Made by a program: the position numbers and the translations under genes. Shown here piece after piece: positions 1 to 8,923 of a stretch of DNA of 64,000 bases; the first letter of the stretch is position 1; the number at the start of each line of letters is the position of its first letter. The DNA is from Diphasiastrum complanatum (lineage: Eukaryota; Streptophyta; Lycopodiopsida; Lycopodiales; Lycopodiaceae), in assembly GCA_029204225.1 (NCBI GenBank), contig CM055092.1, forward strand, positions 42,721,760 to 42,785,759, read 5' to 3'. A model generated the notes under the pieces. It saw nothing but the letters and a program-made list of their open reading frames with translations, had not been told where the DNA came from and did no database searches.

Positions 1-230
1 CTACAAGTCGACACACTCGACTATGGATCAATGATTCAAACTGTCGAAGAACATGTGCCCAAAAACTGAAGCAAAGAAGAAGGAGATATGAAAACACCCC
101 TTATCAGTCTATAGTCAGATCGGTCATGTATGCCATGGTCTACACTCGTCTTTGTCGAGTGAAAAGCAAGTTGTTTTTTGTAACTTATTAAGCTTTATTC
201 ATAATCCTAGGAGTTAAGCTTAAGGGGGAG
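1..230 (+). pseudogene. 3' remnant of a Copia polyprotein plus 3' untranslated region
   Basis: About 40 codons (30-165) read, across one frameshift near 110, as the end of a Copia reverse transcriptase and the start of RNase H: a stretch like SKNMCPKTEAKKKE followed by YQSIVRSVMYAMVYTR, which matches the usual 'MCPKT...SAVGSLMYAMVCTRPD' region. The rest of RNase H is missing; the frame runs straight into a 3' leader and the polypurine tract TAAGGGGGAG at 221-230, next to an LTR. The element is cut by the window edge and has an internal deletion. The family call is firm; exact fragment ends are approximate. Confidence 0.7.
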
Positions 231-1206
231 TGTTGGAGTTAATGTTCACTCCTACTCACCTAAGTTCATCTCCTGAGTACTCTCATACTCTGTAAATATT
301 CTCTTTCTACAACAACATGCAACTCTACTAGCACAAGTCGAACACTCTGTATCTACATCCTCTTTGAAACAGAACATGATCAAATTGACTACATCGATGT
401 CGACTTCACCAATCGACATAAGTCCATTCACATCTCGACTTTGACTCCGTCGATATCGACTCAAGGGCAAACAAGTCGACTTGACTCATTCGACACCTTC
501 GATGACTGTCGACTATCACTAGTCAAAATGGAGCTCTTACTCTGCTCTGTCCAACACAGACTACGTCACAGTTCACTTTGCAGTAACTGCACCTTTTCAC
601 GACCGTTATTCTTACAATTGTACAACAACTGATGTATCTACATACACAATACTAGAACTAACAAGTGTGTCCATATACAACAATAGATGAGTCAATAATC
701 AATGGTAGCATGAATCAGAGTTCCTCTGTGAACTCTTTTGTATCAAACTATCTGATTCCATAGGACCAAAGATCTTTAGAGAGAGTGAAAGTAATTCAAG
801 AAGTAGAGATATTATTCAATCTGTAACTAGCATAGTAAAATCATAGCACGTAGTGCGCTATTACTGTGAACCATTCTTGGGCACAAGATCGTGATCTGAT
901 TTTTGTATTTACAACAGTTTAACATAGGTTCTCTATTTTCTTTATGTGTGTTTGCACTACCGAATGCTTTCTAATAATTTATTTCTCTAGTATTGATACT
1001 CGTTCTACGACTCATTTGGAATATCTCACTCGAAGAAAGCATGGGTGTCATAGATGCCTAGCTGTTTTACTCCCTGCATGGTTGTCTTTGACCCCTACAA
1101 AGATATTCCTTTGGTCGATCTAAGTAATAGTCTAAATCAACAATTGGTAAAGATCATGTCATACTTTAAAGCTGACTTTTCTATTGTTTGGATATCAGAT
1201 TCAGCA
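231..1206 (+). repeat. LTR of a Copia element (LTR D)
   Basis: It starts TGTTGGAG directly after a polypurine tract and is taken to end at TCAGCA, four bases before a tRNA-Met primer site at 1211. The first 300 bases are dense in TCGAC/GTCGA motifs. The 3' third carries two copies of a 'GCATGG.TGTC...GAC.CCTA' motif (1039 and 1077) that also occurs in the LTR of Copia W (12318, 12389, 12434), so the two LTR families are related. The 3' boundary is inferred from the primer site, since no second copy of this LTR is in the window. Confidence 0.6.
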
Positions 1207-1210
1207 AGAG

Positions 1211-1222
1211 TGGTATCAGAGC
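1211..1222 (+). other. Primer binding site, initiator-Met tRNA
   Basis: TGGTATCAGAGC, complementary to the 3' end of initiator-Met tRNA and standard for plant Copia elements. It follows LTR D, but no gag follows it: downstream sequence is non-coding. Confidence 0.65.
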
Positions 1223-2336
1223 TGATAAATAATTATTCCTAAACAATATTCCTTCATATAAACCCCACAATAATGGAGGTAAGGAGCGTAGTTTTTCAAA
1301 TATATGTTGGTCCCGGTGTAATATTATATTTTCACATGATTGCAATTGTCAATGACACCTCACAAAGATTGGTTACAAAAATGGTTGGAGGAAGGAGGGC
1401 TTCTTGAACGCATGTCAAAGTTACACAATAAGCCTTGGGGTTAGGCTTATCATACATTTTTTGTTTGTAACAAGCTAATAATTTCTTTATTAGTCGATAT
1501 TGATGAATAAGTGCCACTGCCCATCTTGTGTGACAAATAAACATTGTGTCACTAAATCCAAGGTCATCTTTCCTAGAGAAGAACACCAATACAATCCAGA
1601 AGCGGTGATTAAAATGCATGAAAATTGCTCATGTTTCAAGTGCAAATGAATTTATCATCGGGCTCAAGACTATGGACAACCACCAAGTGGTATTGTTGCT
1701 ATCATTTGCACAATGCTAATCATTCTAAGTTAGATCCCTTATGCTACTATGATAGCAAAGGGGGCCATATCGTAGAAGGCTTCATATTTGGTTATTACCT
1801 TCATGCATATAAGTAGAACTCATAGTAGCTACGTGGTGGACAACCTCATGTATGTACTTATGTCATTAATGCACCCCACAAACTACATGTCAAGGTTGCA
1901 TAAGTACTTCAAAATGAATCTAATCATTGCATAGATAAAACTAGCATATATCTTTTGACTTTATCCAGTTTTCCAAATAGTGTAGGCAATTGAAATGCCA
2001 ACTAGGAAATGTCTCAAGTAGACTTTGAATGTTGTATAAATTTATTTTGATAAATACCATGAAAGATATATTTTAGATTCTAGGTACTTCATTACAAGTG
2101 AAGTACATCCAAATCATCTCTTGTTTGAGAATACATGCCAATATTGATACACTATATATACTCACAAAGAGTTTAATATTGTCACACATTGATCTAGATA
2201 CCAACAAGCTACATCATTAGTACCGGCTACAAAGAGTTTGAAGAATTCAAATGTCCATATTTTTTTCAAAATCTTGACTTTATGAGCATTTTATCTAGCA
2301 AATCCATTCCATGCTAATCCATGATGTTCACGAGTA
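1223..2336. other. Unassigned intergenic stretch
   Basis: No recognised domain. A plus-strand frame near 1506-1652 gives a short open segment with several Cys residues (like KCHCPSCVTNKHC...CSCFKCK), interrupted by stops on both sides. It could be a decayed zinc-binding protein or chance. No LTR ends, primer site or terminal inverted repeats were found. Confidence 0.3.
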
Positions 2337-2775
2337 CCCGAGCCAAAAACCTAATTTTAGAGCTGGTGTGTATTCAGCTTAACTGCGATGAAGTGAAGAT
2401 TACGTAAAAGTTGTCTTTGGACTGGTTTAAGGAGTTTGAATACAGATAAGCAAGAGATAAAGCATATTTAGAAACGTACAAACTTCTATAAAGATGAGTA
2501 TGGTGATTGAAAATTTGCTAAAAAGAATGAATTGCAACGTCCTTACCTCAATGTCAAAATGTAGGTAGGTATGGAAGAATTCACCTCAATAGTCATGGAT
2601 AAGCTCTCTTGTGACGAAGCCATTATTCTTCCACAAAGTATGTTTTTTCTTTAGAGGTCAAAAAATGAGAGCTATGTTGTTGCTTTGCAGTACAGTACCT
2701 TAGTGAGCATTCATTATGTAAAAACATTTGAAAGAAGTATATGGTTTGTCCATATGGTGAGAGTATAGATATGTA
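2337..2775 (+). pseudogene. Degenerate ORF of unknown origin
   Basis: A plus-strand reading with only scattered stops and one frame change near 2490 gives two protein-like segments: around LNCDEVKIT / LSLDWFKEFEYR / ARDKAYLETYK, then FAKKNELQRPYLNVKM / VGMEEFTSIVMDKLSCDEAI / RSKNESYVVALQYSTLVSIH. Composition and low stop density suggest a decayed coding exon or retrocopy rather than random DNA. I do not recognise the family. No poly-A or target duplication was found. Confidence 0.35.
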
Positions 2776-2878
2776 GATAGTTGAACCGACCTGCGTTTAG
2801 ATAGGATACCTGCCTCCAAAGTAATGTGAAAGAGATATAAACAAGTGCATTATCAACTACATGACATTATTCATTATC

Positions 2879-3009
<131 letters not shown>

Positions 3010-3307
3010 GTTGTGTAAGCAAGTAAAGTGAAATGTTAAAAGGAACATTTGAAGTTTGAAAACATAAGTTAGTGCTACAGACCTATGTAACTAGCAGTAC
3101 TTTAGTAACCCCTATGTGCCCATTTAGTGTTTGGGGGACTAAATGGCGAGTCACCCTTGGATTAAGGGTAGGGCACTTGTGTCCTTGGATAAGGGCATGT
3201 AGGTGTCTTTGCCTTGGATGGAGGTATGGAACCTAGTGAGGTGTTAGGAGGACCTTGGGTCTCAACCTTGAGCCTTGATCACATAATTGGCCTTGGGCCA
3301 AAGTTAG

Positions 3308-3390
3308 CCATCACATAACAGTCATGGGGACCTAGTTGGAGGGCGCACACCATCACATAACGGTTATGGGACCTAGTAAGAGGGTGCAAC
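3308..3390. repeat. Two-copy imperfect tandem repeat, period 42
   Basis: The unit beginning CCATCACATAACAGTCATGG recurs at 3350 with a few changes. It lies in a stretch (about 3110-3700) rich in CCTTGG and GGGACCTAG words. No function is visible. Overlapping frames on both strands have no recognisable product. Confidence 0.7.
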
Positions 3391-3932
3391 TACTAGGGTC
3401 CCTTGATGCCCCCAAAAGAACCCAAGAAGTTATAACCAAGAACCATAATTTATGGAAGGTGTCTTTTGACATTCCACTAACTTGTGAGGCTCTTGGCCTT
3501 TCCTTTGACTCCCCTCTTCTCATTGGCTTGTGTGGGCATTCCATAGTGCTTTGTAGTGAGTCATTTGCCATCTTAAGAGAGGGAGAGGGTGCCCAAAGGA
3601 GGGGAAATTTTCTTGGTTGTTGCTTGTTTCTATTTCCTAGTGGAAGGCTAGAGTGTAGAGCACATAGATTTGGCTTGCTTGCTCTTGAGAGGATCACCAT
3701 CTTTGGCATGGGAATTAGATGTGGGTAGGATCTTGAGTTCCTGCTTTAGAGGCATGGTTGTCATGGTGGCATGTTTCATATACTCCTTGGGGAAGATATA
3801 TGACTTCTGTAAGTTCATAATGGTGGTAATTACATTTCAATTTCTCACATTGTAAATAGCTTATGTATTGTGTTTAATAGTGACATACAAACTATTACTT
3901 TGCTTCATTGATAGGTATTAAAAGATAGTGAG

Positions 3933-4244
3933 ATGGCTTTGATGCCGATCGTGAACCTGTCTGAGTCAAAAAATGGAAGTTGGCTAGTTGTTGAGGGTTA
4001 TCGCACCCAACTATCATTATATAAAGTGTGTGTAGGAGACATGGTAAATGCCATTTTTCAGAGAGCTCGCTATGCTTCATATAAACAAGGCAAACATATT
4101 GGATTGGGTCCAAGAATGGACAAATTATTAGATAGGATATCTTATGTCAAAGCAACTAACATACAGAGAAACTCATTTGTCAATCTAGTCCACAAGTTGC
4201 AGATAATCGCTAAAATCTACTTCAAAGACCATGAGTGGAGATGA
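3933..4244 (+). CDS. Hypothetical protein, 103 codons
   Basis: Open frame starting MALMPIVNLSESKNGSWLVV and ending YFKDHEWR, with balanced composition and no low complexity. The frame stays open a few codons upstream to about 3912, just after a TTGATAG that could be a splice acceptor. A second open frame (4231-4506, rich in Lys/Arg/Pro) overlaps its end, so the pair may be one product split by a frameshift. I do not recognise either part, and no transposon ends flank them. It could be an exon of a decayed host or transposon gene. Confidence 0.35.
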   Translation: MALMPIVNLSESKNGSWLVVEGYRTQLSLYKVCVGDMVNAIFQRARYASYKQGKHIGLGPRMDKLLDRISYVKATNIQRNSFVNLVHKLQIIAKIYFKDHEWR

Positions 4245-4791
4245 TCAAAGTGTTCCACGAAAGCGACCAATGTCAAAGTGGACAAGAGATAATCCAAATG
4301 TGTCGCATAGACCAGATGTTGAATATTTGACTATTCCACGACCATCCCAACCCATGAAAGAAACTCCCGACAAGCAACATGGAAAAAGGAGATACATGCA
4401 ACTTGTTGGTGCAAATTTGGAGAGAGAAGTATATAAGACAATGTGGTCTATTCGTAGGATACCTTGTGGAAGCAAAATAATATGCATGAGATTAACATAT
4501 GGTTGAAAAAAGTGTGGGGCAGTTATTTCATCTGGTAGATCGCACGAAATTGTGGTCGCCCCAAGCTTTTTTCGTGTTCAACAACACAATCAAGGTGAGA
4601 CAATGAAATTCATGTGGTTTTGTAATACAAATGTTACACACACATGGCCTCTCAATAAAAAAAAATTGGCCTCCCTATAAAAAATGAGAGAATTTGGTGT
4701 GTGTTTCAATAGGCACTACTTTAAATCAGGATGAGGTGGACAATTTGAACAAGGGGGGATATATTATGGAGTGCCCTAACACACCTCTCCA

Positions 4792-4982
4792 TGTTGAATT
4801 TCAATTCTCAGCCTCAAATCCATTCAATAATGAGCATCCTGAAAAATCTATCGAAGTTCGACTTCATCGACTTCGAAGTCATTGAAGATATCGAAGTCAT
4901 CAACTTCGTCGACTTCGATTGCTCTCGTGTAGAAATATACACATGTTCAAACTCGACATCGACGTACTCGACTTGCTCGACA
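4792..4982 (+). repeat. Short LTR related to LTR B and LTR C (LTR A)
   Basis: It starts TGTTGAATTTCAATTCTCAG and shares the ordered words CTCAGCC...TGAGCATCCT...TTCGAAGTC with LTR B (5409) and with LTR C read on the minus strand from 59568. The middle is missing, and it ends in CTCGACA followed by TGG, recalling the TCGACA|TGG junction of LTR C. It is probably the internally deleted 5' LTR of the Copia fragment that follows. Its first half carries a TCGAC/TTCGAAG array. Confidence 0.55.
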
Positions 4983-6560
4983 TGGATTCCTTTTCAACTA
5001 TTATGCCTTATGAAGGAATCAAGAAGACCATATATATTGTAAGTGATCAAGAGTGCAAAATTGAAGGAGTAGGGACTATTTCCTTGAAGCTTGCATCATC
5101 AAAAGTTCTATCTCTTCAAGTGGTTCTTTTTGTTCCCAAGATTACAAAGAATCTTATAAGTGTTGGCAAATTACTTGATGGTGGCCTTGATGTCAATTTC
5201 CATATTGACAATTGTGTGATCAAGAAGGATGGTGAGGTCGTTTCATATGGATCTAGATATGGAGGAATCTACAAATTAAACCCAAGAGAGAGTGCAAAAT
5301 CTCTTGAGGTTGCTTATGTATCCAAGTCTTCAAAGGAGGATGATCACACAAGATGCACATTTCTTCTTTCTTCAAGATTTATAGTGCATGATTATTTCCT
5401 ATTATTCATGTTAGATTTCTTATGCTCAGCCTTAAACAGATCGTTCAAGTAATGAGCATCCTAAAAATCGAAGGCCGACTACATGTTTTTGGACCTTCAC
5501 ATTTTTCCCTTTAAGATTTTTTTGCCTTAACAATTTTTAGGTACACAGTGGCCAAGTGGCCAAAATGCCTTAGAAACCATTCTTAAGGCACCTTTGCTTT
5601 TTCCGCCTCCTTCGTCTTTTTCGCACCTTCGCAAAAAATGTGACACAGTGGCCAAGTGGCCAGAATGCCTTAGAAACCATTTTTAAAGCACCTTCATCTT
5701 TTTCAGCTTTTTCGCTATCTTTTTCAGTCTAAGGCACCTTCGCCTTCTTCAATGCCTTCAGTCTAAAACACCTTCAACTTTTTCACCTTTTTTCACCTTC
5801 TTCGCTGCCTTCAGTCTAAGGGTGCCTTCGTGATTTACATAGCTTAAGTCTAAGGGCACCTTCAAGACTTGCATACCTTCAATCTAAGGGCACCTTCGGG
5901 TTTTTCGGGTTTTTCACGTTTTTGCTACATTGGCAGACCGATGTCGCCAACTTATCATCAACCCTAAAATAACTGGAGAAACAAATATCCTAAGGGTTGT
6001 TACCAACTTTGTAAAAATGCAAAACTGGAGTAAATGACAGTTAAGGCATAAGATATTTTTCTCTTGACACTTGTAAAAATATATACTAGCTGAATCAAGC
6101 TATGTAAGTGTTAATTGAGTTAATTGAATTTCTTTTTTTAATCAGAGTTTATCAGAGTGCATTTTTTGTCTCACTAGTGTGTCGTTCATTTGCGCATTCT
6201 GTATGAATTTTTCTACTTGAATATTTCTGCTGCTAACTGTTGCGTTTCCGTTCCTACACGTCACGCTCTAATCCTCGAGCTTCTACTGCCGCTCATGCCC
6301 GTTGTTTTCCAACAATTCAAAGCATATGTTGAGATGGAATTCTCATTGAAGATCAAAGCTTTGAGGAGTGGTGGAGCTCTTGGAGAAATACACCATATAA
6401 AGTATTATTATCAAAGCCTAAGGTTGATTACCTTAGTGTCTTTGGAGGTTCTTGCTTTGGACATATTTCCTTGGAAACAAGAAAGATGGATGATCCAAGC
6501 TCATGGATCATGGTTGGATGCTTATCCACCAAGGAGGCCTATAAAGCCATTATGATCTCT
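4983..6560 (+). pseudogene. Old Copia fragment: protease/GAG-pre-integrase and integrase pieces
   Basis: Segment 4986-5300 encodes the region after the Copia protease, with landmarks EGVGTISLKL, VLFVPKITKNLISVGKLL and YGGIYKLNP. About 5335-5408 continues as integrase (DDHTRCTFLL), and after a solo LTR the frame resumes at 6315 with FKAYVEMEFSLKIKALRS, then a deletion, then the post-core region (KVDYLSVFGG, ETRK, WIMVGCLSTKEAYK). Primer site, gag, the catalytic core, RT and RNase H are missing. It is one element broken by internal deletions and a later LTR insertion. It ends where Gypsy copy P begins. Confidence 0.75.
5409..6314 (+). repeat. Solo LTR with 5-bp target duplication (LTR B)
   Basis: TGTTAGAT...CCAACA, 906 bp, flanked by ATTCA at 5404-5408 and 6315-6319. 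Removing the LTR and one ATTCA rejoins the integrase frame of the surrounding Copia fragment, which confirms the ends. Both the 5' end (CTCAGCCTTAAA, GTAATGAGCATCCT) and the 3' end (CAGAGTGCA..TTTGTCTCACTA, GCTAACTGTTGC) match LTR C of Copia X. The first half holds repeats of AGTCTAAGGGCACCTTCG-like words and a 'CACAGTGGCCAAGTGGCC' unit repeated at 5535 and 5644. Confidence 0.9.
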
Positions 6561-6699
6561 ATTTCAGAAGTGATTGAGTCAAGGATGATTCTACAAGTCA
6601 GAATTCTAGCAAGACATTATCGTCTCGGAAGTCCTCACCTCCACGATCAAAAGAAGGCTAAGAGAAGATCCAAGACAAGCAAATATCATCCTGCATGAT

Positions 6700-8923
6700 A
6701 TGACCAAACATTTTAAACATTATACATTGGATGATGTGGTTATCATGTTACCTAAAGCACATCGTGAACCCGAGGAATAGGTTCCAAAATCGAAAGATGT
6801 TTACGATGGCCCAGCTAGGACACAGCCAATGAATCTTGTTGAACCAGGAGAACCAGAAAAGATTGTACAAGTTGGATCACAACTTTATCCTGAATATTAT
6901 CAAGCACTCCGAATATTACTTATTAAGTATCAAGATTGCTTTGCATGGACTTATCAAGATCTGAGGGGTATTCCGACGTCAGTTATTGAACATACCATAC
7001 CTTTAGTACCTGATGCAGTTCCAAAGGTTACAAAGTTCTATCACTGTAATCCTAATGTTGAGGATCTGATAAAGAAAGAGCTTCAGAGACTACTTGATGC
7101 TGATTTCATTTATGAGATTGAGCATATCAAATGGGTTTCACCGATTGTCATTGTTCCTAAGAAGAATGGGAAATTGAGAATTTGTGTGAATCTCAAGGCT
7201 TTGAACAAAGTGACACGGAAGGATCACTTTTCGTTACCTTTTATTGAAAGCATTTTGGATCACCTTGCTGGAGCGGAAGCTTATAGTTTCCTAGATGGAT
7301 TTAGTGGTTACAACCAGGTTCAGATTGCACCTGCAGATCGTCACAAAACAGCTTTTGCAACAAAATCGGACACCTATGCTTACAAAATAATGTCGTTTGG
7401 ACTCTGTAATGCACCAAGTTTGTTCCAAAGAGTAATGCAATTTGCTTTTAAAGATTATCTATAGAAATTCCTTGAAATATACTTGGATGACCTGGGAGTC
7501 CATAATACAAATACAGACCACCTGGATCGATTGGAGAAAGTATTCGAAAGATGTCGCAAATATCAAATTTTTTTAAATCCAAAAAAATACCAGATATGGG
7601 TTTTCCACGGAGTTGTGCTTGGGCATGTGATATCGAGACATGGCATTGCCATAGATTATTCTAAAATCAAGGTTATTGTGGAATTGCCACCGCCAACAAT
7701 GATTCGTGGAGTTTATGTGTTTATGGGTCATGCGAACTACTATCGAATTTTTATTATCTTCTCTGCGGATTTAGCACGACCTATATACAAAGTGACTATT
7801 GTTCCTATTTGGACAATAGAGGCGTTAGAAGCCTTTGAAAAAATTAAAAATGGCATTAACTTCAGCACCGATACTGCGTTCTCCAGATTGGACGATTGAA
7901 TTTCATGTTCACACGGATGCCTCGAAATACGCCATTGGATCGGTTTTGACGCAACCAGGTGATTATAAGAAGGACTATCCTATACGATTTGCAAGCAGAC
8001 AGCTTACAGATCTGGAGAAGAATTATTCAACAACAAAACGTGAAGCGTTAGCCATGATTTTTTCTATTTGAAATTTTTTTCATTACCTCATAAAAACACA
8101 CTTTGCATTTTATACGGATCGCCAACCATTACTTTATTTGGTAAACAAGACGTGCAATACTGGACGTATTGCAAGATGGTTACTGTTATTGACTGAATTT
8201 GACTTTCGAATTGTGGTTCGAAAGGGAAAGCAACATTATCTAGCCGATCACGTTTCGTGAATTGAATCCGCACCAGTTAATACTGAGGTGGATGATGGAT
8301 TACCAGATGCTGCATTGTTCTATGTAGAAGCAGTACCTGAGTGGGCAACGGATATTGTTGAGTACCTAATGCTAGGACAACCGAATGACTCTTTGACAAA
8401 ATTATAGAAGAGGCAATTGATTCATAAGGCTCAACCTTATCAATTGATTGTAGGACAATTATATCGTCGTGGATCAGACAATATTCTACATAGATGTGTT
8501 TTACCGCATGAAATATCAGATTTAATCATGTTTTCACATGATGGCATGGGCGGAGGATACTTCTCTACAGATATTACTGCTCGCAAACTTTTGCAATCAG
8601 GTTGTTGGTGGCGGCCTACACTTCATAAGGACAAAAAAAATTATATTCAGACATGTGATATTTGCCAGCGAGCACGACGGCCTACCAGACAAAACTATGA
8701 ATCCTTGCATCCGGTTTTATCGCAAGCACCGTTTCAAAAATGGGAACTGGATTATGTTGGTCCTATTTATCCTGTCGTGCAAGGATCTCAGGCTCGATAC
8801 ATTAGCGTAGCAACTGATTATATGACCAAGTGGGTTGAAGCCAAAGTTGTCAAAGTTGCTGATGCAAAATCTACGGCCAAGTTTCTCTATGAAAATATTA
8901 TTATCACCTTAATAATTTCTTGA
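6700..8923 (+). pseudogene. Gypsy P pol: RT, RNase H, partial integrase
   Basis: RT spans about 6829-7830: VSPIVIVPKKNGKLRICVNL, FLDGFSGYNQV, FGLCNAPSLFQRVM and the catalytic YLDD at 7480-7491. RNase H (about 7895-8275) has HTDASKYAIGSVL and FYTDRQPLLYLVNK. Integrase begins about 8417 with an H..H..CDIC zinc region and keeps the first catalytic Asp (WELDYVGP), but is cut before the second. Stops interrupt the frame at 6778, 7462 (CTATAG where relatives read CTACAG), 8069, near 8258 (CGA to TGA) and 8405, and there is a frameshift near 7850. It cannot make a working polyprotein. Confidence 0.9.

Noticed and set aside
1332-1619. 95-codon minus-strand ORF
   Set aside because: No motif, no codon signal, and the plus strand there shows a competing Cys-rich segment; left unassigned.
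3353-3728. Overlapping ORFs on both strands (3336-3728 and 3353-3709)
   Set aside because: Neither has recognisable composition or family; they overlap a tandem repeat and are probably chance.
4919-5452. 177-codon ORF taken as a gene
   Set aside because: It is a Copia fragment whose first codons are LTR A and whose last codons are LTR B.
6829-8071. Endogenous pararetrovirus (caulimovirid) because of the RT/RNase H type
   Set aside because: An integrase zinc finger and catalytic core follow RNase H, and LTRs and polypurine tracts are present; no movement or coat protein motif was seen.
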